Both the position numbers and the translations under genes were made by a program. DNA of 64,000 nucleotides from Rheinheimera mangrovi (GTDB lineage Bacteria; Pseudomonadota; Gammaproteobacteria; Enterobacterales; Alteromonadaceae): positions 634,501 to 698,500 of the forward strand of contig NZ_CP034683.1 in NCBI RefSeq assembly GCF_003990335.1, given 5' to 3'. The stretch's first letter is position 1. Every line of letters begins with the position of its first letter. The notes below the pieces were generated by a model, which saw only the letters and a list, made by a program, of their open reading frames with translations, ran no database searches and was not told the DNA's origin. Below are positions 19,566-26,864 of the stretch, one piece after another.

Positions 19566-20588
19566 ATGAAAGCATTAGCAAAATTAAAAGCAGAACCGGG
19601 CATTTGGCAAACAGAAGTAGAAATGCCAAAAGTAGGCCCAAATGATGTGCTGATTAAAATCAAAAAAACCGCTATTTGTGGCACAGACGTGCATATCTAC
19701 AAATGGGATGAATGGGCACAAAAAACTATTCCTCATGGCATGGTGGTAGGTCACGAATATGTCGGCGAGATAGTCGACATGGGCTCGGAAGTCCGTGGTT
19801 TTGCCAAAGGCGATCGCGTCTCAGGTGAAGGCCATTTGGTCTGTGGTTTCTGCCGTAACTGCCGCGCCGGTCGTGTGCATTTATGCCGCAACACCGTCGG
19901 TGTAGGCGTTAACCGTGAAGGTTCTTTTGCTGAATACCTGTCTATTCCGGCTTTTAACGTGTTTAAAATTCCGGACAATATTCCGGATAATATCGCGGCT
20001 ATCTTCGACCCATTTGGTAACGCAGTGCACACTGCTTTGTCTTTTGATTTAGTAGGTGAAGACGTACTGATCACTGGCGCTGGCCCTATAGGCATAATGG
20101 CTGTGGCCGTTGCGCGCCATGTCGGCGCCCGTCATATCGTCATTACCGACGTGAACCCATACCGCTTAGAGCTGGCGCGTAAAATGGGTGCGACCCGAGC
20201 AGTAGACGTCAGCAAAGAAGATTTAAAAGACGTGATGAAAGAGCTAGGCATGACCGAAGGTTTTGACGTAGGTCTGGAAATGTCCGGTGTGCCTTCTGCC
20301 TTCCGTGGCATGTTAGATACCATCAACCATGGCGGCAAAATTGCTATGCTGGGTATTCCACCTTCAGATATGGCGGTGGACTGGAATAAGGTTATTTTTA
20401 AAGGCCTGGTGATCAAAGGCATTTACGGCCGCGAAATGTTTGAAACCTGGTACAAAATGGCCAGCTTAATTCAGTCAGGTCTGGACTTAAGCCCAATAGT
20501 TACCCACGAAATGCCAATGGAAAACTACAAGGAAGGTTTTGAGATTATGTGCTCAGGCCAATCCGGTAAAGTCATTCTGAACTGGTAA
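19566..20588 (+). CDS. tdh: L-threonine 3-dehydrogenase
   Basis: A 340-residue zinc-dependent medium-chain dehydrogenase. It shows [13 protein letters not shown] with the catalytic cysteine, [10 protein letters not shown], the structural-zinc cysteines in [15 protein letters not shown], and GAGPIGIMA of the Rossmann fold. It oxidises threonine to 2-amino-3-ketobutyrate for Kbl. The ATG at 19566 has GAGG 8 bases upstream and aligns with the E. coli start (MKAL); another ATG lies one codon before. A terminator hairpin follows. Confidence 0.95.
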   Translation: MKALAKLKAEPGIWQTEVEMPKVGPNDVLIKIKKTAICGTDVHIYKWDEWAQKTIPHGMVVGHEYVGEIVDMGSEVRGFAKGDRVSGEGHLVCGFCRNCRAGRVHLCRNTVGVGVNREGSFAEYLSIPAFNVFKIPDNIPDNIAAIFDPFGNAVHTALSFDLVGEDVLITGAGPIGIMAVAVARHVGARHIVITDVNPYRLELARKMGATRAVDVSKEDLKDVMKELGMTEGFDVGLEMSGVPSAFRGMLDTINHGGKIAMLGIPPSDMAVDWNKVIFKGLVIKGIYGREMFETWYKMASLIQSGLDLSPIVTHEMPMENYKEGFEIMCSGQSGKVILNW

Positions 20589-20596
20589 TTTGACAG

Positions 20597-20617
20597 GGGC
20601 AGAGCTTTGCTCTGCCC
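20597..20617 (+). terminator. Hairpin terminator after kbl-tdh
   Basis: The stem GGGCAGAGC / GCTCTGCCC with a TTT loop is perfect, but the tail (TTCATCCCG) is only weakly T-rich. Confidence 0.6.
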
Positions 20618-20731
20618 TTCATCCCGCTCTCTGTTTCACTCTGTGTTCTGCTATTAATTTCCCGCTTGGCAGCCTAAATGCGATCTGTTATCATTTGATA
20701 ATTATTCTTATCTGAACTCGCTACAGCTCCA

Positions 20732-21829
20732 ATGATCGTCCTGACTTTTGCTCTGCTGTTTTTGACATTGTTCTTATTTGGCCGTGGTTATTGGCAGCAT
20801 ATTGCTTTGCCAAAATTACAGAACCAGCGTTTGAAACTGCAACTGGTAAGGGTAAAACGCCAGGGCCAGTATTTGAAGTTATGGCTGCAGCATCCGGACG
20901 GCCTGCTATTACCCAAAGCTAAAGCGGGTCAGCATATTCTATTGTATGGCAAAGATTTACAGGGCAAACCCGTCAGCCGCGCTTATTCATTGGCACAGGA
21001 TTGTAGTCAGCAGCGTTATTACCAACTGGTGATTAAAGCTGAAACCGATGGCCGCTTGAGTCAGGCTTTATTCCAGCATTTAAAAGTAGGCGACTTCATC
21101 GAAAGCTCTTATCCACGTGGCCATTTTTTATTAAACCGCTCGCGCCAGCCGCTGGTGCTGGTGGCTGGTGGTGTAGGTATTACGCCAATGTTGGCAATGG
21201 CTTATGCCGCAATCCGGCAAAAACGTCAGGTGTTTCTGGTGTATCAGGCCCGTCGTCTGGACGATATCGTATTTTATCCCTTACTACGCCGTTTACCCCG
21301 TTTACAACTTCGTATTGCTTTGACTCAGCCGCCAGCAGACTGGCAAGGCTTTAAAGGCCGCATTGACGCAGGGTATTTGTATAAACTGGCAGGCGCTCAG
21401 GCTCAGTATTACTTTTGCGCTTCAGCCAAAATGGTGGAGCAGCTGATTTATGATTTGGGCATTTTAGGAGCCCAGCATTGTTATGCCGAGTTTTTTAGTG
21501 CTTCGGCCAGCGAGCAAAGTTTCCCTATTGAAATCAATGGTGTGTTTGCAGATAGCCAGGGCCATAAATCAGTACTGGATGCTATTCTGGCTGCAAGAGT
21601 ACCGCTGAATTACGACTGCAAAGGAGGTTCTTGTGGCCTTTGTAAAGTGCGGGTTGTTAAAGGTGAATACCAGCAGGTGCTGGAGCCCAGCATGAGTTGT
21701 GGCGGGGATGAAGTATTGGCTTGTTGTATTCAGCCGACTTCGGCTTTGGTATTGAGTGCTGATATTCAGTCTGAAGAGTTATCGCCAGAGCAATCGACCG
21801 GTTTGGAACCTGCTGCAAGTAGTCATTGA
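20732..21829 (+). CDS. Membrane-anchored ferredoxin-NADP reductase-like protein with C-terminal 2Fe-2S domain
   Basis: A 365-residue protein with an N-terminal hydrophobic helix (LTFALLFLTLFLFGRGYW), an FAD-binding domain (PVSRAYSLAQD, the RxYS-type motif), an NAD-binding domain (VLVAGGVGITPMLAMAY) and a plant-type 2Fe-2S ferredoxin domain at the C-terminus with CKGGSCGLC and a distal ACC. The order FAD-NAD-2Fe2S resembles phthalate dioxygenase reductase or Hmp-like electron-transfer partners. The substrate oxygenase or acceptor is unknown and no partner is adjacent. The final 15 residues (SPEQSTGLEPAASSH) look like an unstructured tail. Confidence 0.8.
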   Translation: MIVLTFALLFLTLFLFGRGYWQHIALPKLQNQRLKLQLVRVKRQGQYLKLWLQHPDGLLLPKAKAGQHILLYGKDLQGKPVSRAYSLAQDCSQQRYYQLVIKAETDGRLSQALFQHLKVGDFIESSYPRGHFLLNRSRQPLVLVAGGVGITPMLAMAYAAIRQKRQVFLVYQARRLDDIVFYPLLRRLPRLQLRIALTQPPADWQGFKGRIDAGYLYKLAGAQAQYYFCASAKMVEQLIYDLGILGAQHCYAEFFSASASEQSFPIEINGVFADSQGHKSVLDAILAARVPLNYDCKGGSCGLCKVRVVKGEYQQVLEPSMSCGGDEVLACCIQPTSALVLSADIQSEELSPEQSTGLEPAASSH

Positions 21830-21833
21830 TGTT

Positions 21834-22284
21834 TACCGCAGAAGCTTTCGCCTTTGGCGAGATACTTTGCTTTTGCTTCGCCAAAAGAAAGTACCCAAAG
21901 CAAGTAAGTTCAGGAAGCACTTTCTAACAGCCGAAGGCTGGCCCGCAGGGTGAATTACATGGATGTAATTCATAAAAGGCGACCCCAGGTCGCAGCGACA
22001 AGGTTTGCGTTGAACAGCTTTAGCTGGCCCCGAAGGGGGACGCGCGAAGTAAGTATAAAGCCCGGCCCAAAATCGTGTGTCCAAGGCGGCTGGGCAACTC
22101 GCTCGTCGCTACCGGCTCCTCACTCAAACACTCCCAGCCTTAAAACCTTGACCACCCAATTTTTTCTGGGTTCATTCGGGCTTTCGGTAAGCCAACAATT
22201 TGGCTTGCCGCCGAATGGACGTACTGAGCTCAGCGAAGTACCGGAACCGCGCCCTAATGGGGATTTGGTGCCATTAGTTGGTAT
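21834..22284. repeat. Multi-hairpin intergenic element, left copy
   Basis: This 451-base gap carries successive hairpins: TACTTTGCTTTTG / CCAAAAGAAAGTA near 21862-21893, GAATTACAT / ATGTAATTC near 21952-21970, GCGACC / GGTCGC near 21980-21994, and a nested pair at 22173-22217. In the last, CATTCGG pairs with CCGAATG around an inner 10-bp hairpin with loop ACAATT. The final part has the same fold as the element at 25581-25647. A 121-codon frame spans it (from 21950), but it reads through the IS end and appears to be a by-product. I see no real gene. Confidence 0.6.
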
Positions 22285-22300
22285 GGTAATCATCCCATTT

Positions 22301-23152
22301 TTAATGGACGCTTGAAGTAGAAGCCTGTGTTACTAAGTTGTCCTTGTACTTCGGTGGTATGCCACCCAAAGCTTTGTTTGGCCGTTCATTGTTATAAAAC
22401 CACAGCCATTCTGTCGCATAGTCCTGAACTTCGGCAATACTGCTGAATAAATATTGGTTTAGCCAGTCGTAGCGAACTGTACGGTTATATCGCTCCACAT
22501 AGGCATTTTGCTGCGGATTGCCTGGCTGAATATACTTCAGGGCCACTCCGTTTGATTCTGCCCAGTTTTTGAGGACAGAACCAATGTATTCAGGGCCGTT
22601 GTCGCTACGGATTTCCTTGGGTTTGCCTCGCCACTCAATGACTTGATTGAGCACTCTGACTACCCGTTCTGCCGGTAGCGAGAAGTCGACCTCAATGGCT
22701 AAGCCTTCCCGGTTAAAATCATCAATGATATTCAGCAGCCGGAAACTGCGGCCATCCTCGAGCTGGTCATGCATAAAATCCATCGACCAGCATTGGTTCT
22801 TCATCTCTGGCACCGCCAGCGGTTCAGGCTTTTCACGGGTGAGCCGTTTCTTGGGTTTTATCCTTAAGTTCAGCTCCAGCTCGCGGTAAATCCGCAGCAC
22901 ACGTTTATGGTTCCAGCCAAAGCGTTTCACATTACGCAGGTAATAGAAACACATGCCAAAGCCCCAACTCCGGTAAGTGGAGGTTAAGCGCAGCAGCCAG
23001 TCCGCAATTTCCGCGTTCTCATCCCTCAGACGGGCCTGATAGCGGTAGCAGGTTTCACTGATGCTAAACACCGCACAGGCCAATGTGACAGAAATGGATT
23101 TCTCGCGCACCGCCTTTTGCGCCAATTCCCGTCGGCGCGACGGCTTTACCAC
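22301..23152 (-). CDS. IS3-family transposase OrfB (DDE integrase domain)
   Basis: This 283-residue protein has an N-terminal HTH_21 region and an rve-type catalytic core. The first acidic residue is in [10 protein letters not shown], the second in [11 protein letters not shown], and the glutamate in [12 protein letters not shown], giving a complete DDE triad. In IS3 elements OrfB is normally made as an OrfAB fusion by ribosomal frameshifting; here the frame overlaps OrfA by 7 bases (23146-23152). The C-terminus [10 protein letters not shown] is typical of the IS51/IS407 groups. There is no truncation. Confidence 0.93.
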   Translation of the reverse strand: MVKPSRRRELAQKAVREKSISVTLACAVFSISETCYRYQARLRDENAEIADWLLRLTSTYRSWGFGMCFYYLRNVKRFGWNHKRVLRIYRELELNLRIKPKKRLTREKPEPLAVPEMKNQCWSMDFMHDQLEDGRSFRLLNIIDDFNREGLAIEVDFSLPAERVVRVLNQVIEWRGKPKEIRSDNGPEYIGSVLKNWAESNGVALKYIQPGNPQQNAYVERYNRTVRYDWLNQYLFSSIAEVQDYATEWLWFYNNERPNKALGGIPPKYKDNLVTQASTSSVH

Positions 23153-23412
23153 TTTTTTTCGATGGCCTCTTTGAGGATTTCGGCTTTGAGCCGTTCTTCG
23201 GCGTACATCTTTTTCAGCCGGGCATTTTCCGCCTCCAGCTCTTTAAGCCGGGCCATCATGGATGCATCCATGCCGCCAAATTTGGCGCGCCATTTGTAAA
23301 AGGTGGCCGAACTCATACCGTGCTCACGGCAGAGTTCGGGAACCGGAGCTCCAGCTTCCGCTTGTTTTAAAATTGCCAGGATTTGGCTGTCACTAAATTT
23401 TGATGTTTTCAT
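23146..23412 (-). CDS. IS3-family transposase OrfA (HTH_Tnp_1)
   Basis: This 88-residue protein begins [20 protein letters not shown], has the helix-turn-helix [20 protein letters not shown] and a leucine-zipper-like [15 protein letters not shown] segment for multimerisation. It binds the terminal repeats and is fused to OrfB by frameshift during transposition. The end IEKKW lies on an A-rich run (AAAAAAG on the coding strand near 23155) that would suit slippage. Confidence 0.92.
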   Translation of the reverse strand: MKTSKFSDSQILAILKQAEAGAPVPELCREHGMSSATFYKWRAKFGGMDASMMARLKELEAENARLKKMYAEERLKAEILKEAIEKKW

Positions 23413-23524
23413 GCAGAATCTCCTGCGTTTATATTACGAGAAAATTCTACTTTTAGCGTCAGTTAATTTAAGGGATGATTACCGTATGGCCTTTTCTGAT
23501 TGGCAGCTAAGAGCGAAAAATGGA

Positions 23525-23581
23525 CATAACGCTCTAATCAGCCGCGCCGCTGTTTGGCGTCGGATGCATTTGCTTGTTATG
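23525..23581 (-). other. attC recombination site 1 (57 bp)
   Basis: Read on the minus strand, CATAACAAGC opens the site and GCGTTATG closes it, with an imperfect central stem containing GCGGCGCGGC. These are the R-double-prime (RYYYAAC) and R-prime (GTTRRRY) boxes of a short attC. It lies just after the stop of the 23597-23869 gene, as expected for the attC of that cassette. Confidence 0.75.
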
Positions 23582-23596
23582 TTCTGAGCACCGATA

Positions 23597-23869
23597 TTAT
23601 TCCGTGCCATTTTTACAAAACTTGTAACCACAATTGCAGCATGTATTACTCGGAAGCTTAAACTGCTTTAAAGAGAGCGTAACCTGATTTTTCTTGCAGT
23701 TTGGACAGAAAAAATTCAGCGCACTAACCAACAAAGCGATAGCGAAAATGAAAGCGCCAATATAGAACGGGTTAGTATAAAAATTCATGCTCGGTGTCGA
23801 AAACTGAAAGCCAATGACGCAGGCAATTAATGCTATAAGCGAGAGCTTAAATTTGTTGCTTTTGTTCAA
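23597..23869 (-). CDS. Cassette protein: two membrane helices plus zinc ribbon
   Basis: A 90-residue protein I do not recognise. Two hydrophobic segments (LSLIALIACVIGFQF, then FYIGAFIFAIALLVSALNFF) are followed by a cysteine-rich tail with CPNCKKN and CCNCGYKFC, a probable zinc ribbon. The gene starts shortly after GTTATGT of attC 2 and ends before attC 1, so it is a single-gene integron cassette. It has no obvious promoter of its own. Confidence 0.65.
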   Translation of the reverse strand: MNKSNKFKLSLIALIACVIGFQFSTPSMNFYTNPFYIGAFIFAIALLVSALNFFCPNCKKNQVTLSLKQFKLPSNTCCNCGYKFCKNGTE

Positions 23870-23891
23870 TGCACAAAATCCCTTTAGAGAA

Positions 23892-23998
23892 CATAACTTC
23901 TAAATAAAGGGCGCAGACACGTAGGGCATAATGGCGAAGCCGCCCTGTGTGTATGTGCCCCAGCCTGCGCCTGCAGGCGACTTAATTTTTTTGTTATG
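23892..23998 (-). other. attC recombination site 2 (107 bp)
   Basis: On the minus strand it opens ACATAACAAAAAAATTAAGTCGCC and closes with TTAGAAGTTATG. Its outer arms pair imperfectly (CTGCGCC / GGCGCAG), with GGGCGGCTTCGCC-type sequence in the centre. The stop codon of the next gene (23994-23996) overlaps the opening box, as is common in cassettes. Confidence 0.72.
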
Positions 23999-24242
23999 TT
24001 TCGGTGCCACTTCCGGCTTTCTTATTGGATGTCTTGTTTAATTTAAACAATGAATTGGAGCATGTAAAAACAAGTAATAAGCTCAGAAACGCAAACAATA
24101 CTGGGGGAATTCGCCCTACTTTCTCATCGCCATCGTAGTATGCATCCATACCATAATAACAACCTATCATTCCGAGAGTTGCGCCCAACAAATTACCAAG
24201 TAATGAGCGCCTAGAGCTTCTTTTTCTATCGTATTCATTCAC
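23994..24242 (-). CDS. Cassette protein: small membrane protein
   Basis: An 82-residue protein of unknown function. A basic N-terminus (NEYDRKRSSRRSLLG) leads into a hydrophobic stretch (NLLGATLGMIGCYYGM), then an acidic linker and a second hydrophobic segment (PPVLFAFLSLLLVFTC). The tail is polar. It belongs to a cassette whose attC is site 2, and is preceded by the half-site at 24257. Confidence 0.6.
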   Translation of the reverse strand: MNEYDRKRSSRRSLLGNLLGATLGMIGCYYGMDAYYDGDEKVGRIPPVLFAFLSLLLVFTCSNSLFKLNKTSNKKAGSGTET

Positions 24243-24256
24243 TTTAATTCACTTAG

Positions 24257-24322
24257 TTAGGTGCTAATTCTTTACAAACTGTCCAGCGCACGTAGTGCGT
24301 GAGTTGGAGCACTTTGTTAGGT
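24257..24322 (-). other. attC recombination site 3, apparently truncated
   Basis: On the minus strand, CCTAACAAAGTGCTCCAAC and CGTGCGCTGGACAGTTTGTAA match one arm of site 4 almost base for base. The second arm and the expected closing GTTRRRY box are missing and replaced by AGAATTAGCACCTAAC. It is best read as half an attC left by deletion or aberrant recombination. Confidence 0.65.
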
Positions 24323-24326
24323 AACT

Positions 24327-24770
24327 TTACTCCATGACCTTGAAATTACGCAGGTGGTATTGAACTCTATGATCAGTTAGCCACCTAGAATAGTTTATGT
24401 CTATATATTCAGGATACCCATAAACCTTATTAAATCTTACCTCTAGACCAGGAGGTGAGCTAGACCTTTCATTTTTCAGAGTTTCAAACACCCTCTCTAC
24501 TGTTCCAAATTGAGAAGCTTTTTCTACAGTTAATGCGCAAGTACCGAACTTCGTAAGCTTTCCATTTCTCACTTCAACCTCAATTCCAACTTTAGGAGTT
24601 GAGCACTCATTGTCTCTAGCCAAAGATGCAACTGTAAATGTGTAGTTGTAATTCTTTACCGCAGAAGTCGCCCATAACTTTTCAGAATTTCGTATTTCTC
24701 TTTTTGATGTATTTAATAATGAGCATCCAAAGAAAGATAGGACAATGAACAACAATATGATTTTTCTCAT
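24327..24770 (-). CDS. Cassette lipoprotein, DUF6174-like
   Basis: A 147-residue predicted lipoprotein. RKIILLFIVLSFFGCSLL is a signal with lipobox (FFGC, cysteine at 16). The mature part has W-x(5)-VKNYNYTF, ECSTPKVGIEVEVRNGKL, a phenylalanine/leucine helix and YGYPEYIDINYS, a pattern like the DUF6174 family of small secreted beta proteins with unknown function. The frame is open to 24848, but the ATG at 24770 directly follows the GTTAGGT box of site 4 and begins the lipoprotein signal, so I start there. Confidence 0.68.
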   Translation of the reverse strand: MRKIILLFIVLSFFGCSLLNTSKREIRNSEKLWATSAVKNYNYTFTVASLARDNECSTPKVGIEVEVRNGKLTKFGTCALTVEKASQFGTVERVFETLKNERSSSPPGLEVRFNKVYGYPEYIDINYSRWLTDHRVQYHLRNFKVME

Positions 24771-24776
24771 GGATTT

Positions 24777-24907
24777 ACCTAACGCCGTGCTCAACGGCAG
24801 TTTGTAAGTCATGGTTTTGTGGATTACTTTTGCGCAGCAAAACCACAAAGCCGCGACTTACAAACTGTCCAGCGCACGAAGTGCGCGTGTTGGAGCACTT
24901 TGTTATG
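24777..24907 (-). other. attC recombination site 4 (131 bp, VCR-like)
   Basis: On the minus strand it opens with CATAACAAAGTGCTC and closes with GAGCACGGCGTTAGGT. The arms ACAGTTTGTAAGTC and GACTTACAAACTG pair over 13-14 bp, and AAACCAC/GTGGTTT pairs inside. This is the full-length, large-type attC found in Vibrio and Alteromonadales chromosomal integrons, and the best-preserved site of the array. Confidence 0.8.
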
Positions 24908-25181
24908 TGCTCACTACTTTAATTCCATGCTCATTTATACGGCAACACCATTTTGCGATGGGATTTTCTTGAACTTCATTCAAGACTGCAATTCCCTCAG
25001 CTAACAGATATTCCCTTTCGCCACTTTCATAGTGGTTATATTCATATATTGCTACTGGCTTGCCGACCTGCAGGATAATATTTTCACCGGCTGAGTCTTG
25101 AACTTCATCTGTTTTAGAAAGTAGAACCAAATCTTTTTCTATTAGTTCATTGAAGTCTACATTAATTCGTGGCTTGTCCAT
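24903..25181 (-). CDS. Cassette protein of unknown function
   Basis: A 92-residue, acidic, soluble protein with no signal peptide. It contains DFNELIEKDLVLLSKTDEVQ, then VGKPVAIYEYNHYESGEREY and a C-terminal WCCRINEHGIKVV. I do not recognise a family. The start follows the GTTATGT box of site 5 and the stop overlaps the opening box of site 4, so it is a typical gene cassette. It is the first cassette in the reading direction of the array. Confidence 0.65.
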   Translation of the reverse strand: MDKPRINVDFNELIEKDLVLLSKTDEVQDSAGENIILQVGKPVAIYEYNHYESGEREYLLAEGIAVLNEVQENPIAKWCCRINEHGIKVVST

Positions 25182-25580
25182 TTCAGATCACATAACATTT
25201 GTATATTGTGCCAGCACGCCTTCTCTGGTTCTACCAGATGGCATGCCAGCATTAACTTATTAATAAAAATCAATTAATCACAATCAACCACTACTAGCTG
25301 CGAACAAAGCGTGCTGGCACAGTATTTCTTTTCTCTGGCCTGTTATTTTTAGGTTGGCCCACTCTAAGTATCTAAATTAGAGTGTTTTTTCTTTTTCAGC
25401 AACAGATAAATGTGCCTGTTAGCTTGTACAAAGCGTGCCTGTTTTGTGCTGAAAGCAAATAACACTGTGTATTCGCCCAGTAGTACAGGCAATATCCGCT
25501 TTTGGCACAAAGTGAAGATACAAAGGAGCTTGGGAAACGGCCGGACAACTGCGTTAGCAGACCCTGTCCAGTTGGGTGAA
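25182..25580. other. Gene-free end of the cassette array
   Basis: No convincing gene lies between the first cassette and dusC. 25192-25340 holds attC-like site 5. From 25341 to about 25500 I see only AT-rich unremarkable sequence. There is no integrase gene and no clear attI. Confidence 0.5.
25192..25340 (-). other. attC-like site 5 with long perfect stem (149 bp)
   Basis: A 13-bp perfect inverted repeat, TGTGCCAGCACGC and GCGTGCTGGCACA, is separated by about 100 bases. On the minus strand the site closes with the proper GTTATGT box next to the first cassette start. The opening box (AAATAAC) is degenerate. No cassette gene lies beyond it, so it is either the attC of a lost cassette or the array boundary. 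Confidence 0.55.
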
Positions 25581-25667
25581 GTCGGGATTTCAGCAAGTCA
25601 GCAATCTGACTTGCTGCCGACTGAACGGGTTTTGCTCTGCAAAACCCCAGGGCCGAACAGGACCCTA
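25581..25667. repeat. Multi-hairpin element, right copy
   Basis: GTCGG (25581) pairs with CCGAC (25617-25621) around a perfect 10-bp inner hairpin (CAGCAAGTCA / TGACTTGCTG) with loop GCAATC. A second hairpin follows, GGGTTTTGC / GCAAAACCC (25627-25647). The left element at 22173-22241 has the same order of stems and the same spacer (GNTTT) and loop (NCAATN), but different stem bases. Confidence 0.6.
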
Positions 25668-25733
25668 CATGTACGTATTTACGGCGAGTCTGCGTTGTAG
25701 TTGACCGTGCCGTTTGAGTCGAATCTCCGCGGG

Positions 25734-26708
25734 TTAATGTTCAGAGATGCTTGAAAGCTTCTCCAAAGCCCCATGCAAAGTCGCTACTAAATCCGCTGCT
25801 TTTTGCTGTACCCGTAGTTGCTGGAATAAGGTTTCGGCTTCGACATACTGCAGCTTTAGGTAACTAAACCACTGTTTAATCCGGTTGGAATAATACAGGC
25901 CTTTGTCGCCTGCTATTTCATAGTCTGAGTACTGCAACAGCAGTTCCAGTACTTGAGGCCATGGCATTTTCTGATGAGTGCCATTAGCAAAGTGCTGTTT
26001 GATATCGCGGGCTAAACCCGGGCTGGCTAAAGCACCGCGGCCTAACATTAAATCTGTGCTGCCGGATTGTTCTAAACACAAAGCTGCATCTTCTGGTGTC
26101 CAGATTTCGCCATTGGCGACCACATTCAAAGGTATGGTTTGGCGGATTTGTTTGATCCAGGGCCAATACGCAGGCGGTCGATAGCCATCACTTTTAGTGC
26201 GGGCATGAACTGTCAGCTCGCTTGCTCCGGCTTCATAAATAGCGCGGGCGTTGTCGAGTGTCAGGCTGGTATCGTCAAAACCTAAGCGTATTTTTGCTGT
26301 GACCGGAAACTGGGACGGTACTGCATCACGCACTGCTTTAATAATCTGGTACAAGGTTTCGGTTTCTTTTAGCAGCACAGCTCCGCCGCGGCTTTTATTG
26401 ACCGCTTTGGCCGGACAGCCAAAATTCAAATCCACTCCCGGAGAACCAAGTTGCACAGCACGTACAGCATTTTCGGCAAGCCATTGTGGTTCTTGCCCCA
26501 ACAATTGCACCCGCACCGGCACACCGGCCGGAGTTACGCCACCTTGCTTTAATTCAGGACAAATACGGGTAAAAACCCGGTTTGGCAAAAGTTGGTCTAC
26601 CACCCGGACAAATTCAGTGATGCATAAATCAAAACCACCAATACGGGTTAACATATCCCGCATTAAATGGTCCACCACACCCTCCATTGGGGCTAGTACA
26701 ATACGCAT
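25734..26708 (-). CDS. dusC: tRNA-dihydrouridine(16) synthase
   Basis: A 324-residue flavoenzyme that reduces uridine in tRNA. The start MRIVLAPMEGVVDHLMRDML is typical of DusC, followed by DLNFGCPAKAVNKSRGGAVL with the catalytic cysteine, TAKIRLGFDD, LTVHARTKSDGY and VVANGEIWTPEDA. Length and motifs fit DusC (U16) better than DusA or DusB. I place the start at 26708 with GAGGA upstream; the open frame extends 13 codons further. A repeat copy lies directly upstream. Confidence 0.93.
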   Translation of the reverse strand: MRIVLAPMEGVVDHLMRDMLTRIGGFDLCITEFVRVVDQLLPNRVFTRICPELKQGGVTPAGVPVRVQLLGQEPQWLAENAVRAVQLGSPGVDLNFGCPAKAVNKSRGGAVLLKETETLYQIIKAVRDAVPSQFPVTAKIRLGFDDTSLTLDNARAIYEAGASELTVHARTKSDGYRPPAYWPWIKQIRQTIPLNVVANGEIWTPEDAALCLEQSGSTDLMLGRGALASPGLARDIKQHFANGTHQKMPWPQVLELLLQYSDYEIAGDKGLYYSNRIKQWFSYLKLQYVEAETLFQQLRVQQKAADLVATLHGALEKLSSISEH

Positions 26709-26738
26709 CGTTATAAATTCCTCAGAACAAAGGTCGGC

Positions 26739-26864
26739 TATACCCAAAGTAGTTGAAGTCGCAGCGAGGCGACAAGCGAGCGAGACCCCAGGAGCATAGT
26801 TGCCTATGCGACTGGGGCTAGAAGCGAAGTCAACAAAGCTGCGGCTTCAAGTACGAAGGGGATA
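26739..26864 (-). repeat. Dispersed palindromic repeat, copy C
   Basis: A 126-bp copy in the same orientation as copy B (TATACCCAAAGTAGTTGAAG to GCTTCAAGTACGAAGGGGATA). It fills the space between the dusC start and the HDOD stop, and its edge touches the HDOD stop codon. Confidence 0.8.

Larger units (their letters stand above)
22285..23483 (-). mobile_element. IS3-family insertion sequence, 1199 bp
   Basis: The element is bounded by inverted repeats GGTAATCATCCC (22285-22296) and GGGATGATTACC (23472-23483), continuing imperfectly toward GGACGC/GCGTCA inside. It is flanked by the 4-bp direct repeat GTAT (22281-22284 and 23484-23487), which is target-site duplication of the size made by IS407-group elements. 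It encodes overlapping OrfA and OrfB on the minus strand. Both frames are intact, so it may still be active. It sits between the left hairpin element and the first attC site. Confidence 0.9.

Noticed and set aside
21950..22315. A 121-codon frame crossing the left hairpin element into the IS end.
   Set aside because: It has no binding site worth the name, its codons follow hairpin stems, and its end lies inside the IS terminal region. It is the translation of a structured repeat, not a protein gene.
22647..23299. Plus-strand frames opposite the transposase genes.
   Set aside because: These are complementary to the well-supported OrfA/OrfB frames and lack start signals or recognisable domains.
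25410..25700. A 96-codon frame across the right hairpin element.
   Set aside because: It has the same artefactual character (SASQQ-type peptide similar to SVSQQ of the left copy) because both read through the same fold; no start signal and no conserved protein.
25341..25733. A possible attI or integrase promoter at the right end of the array.
   Set aside because: No reading frame resembling a tyrosine recombinase exists in either direction, and dusC directly follows, so an attI cannot be supported.
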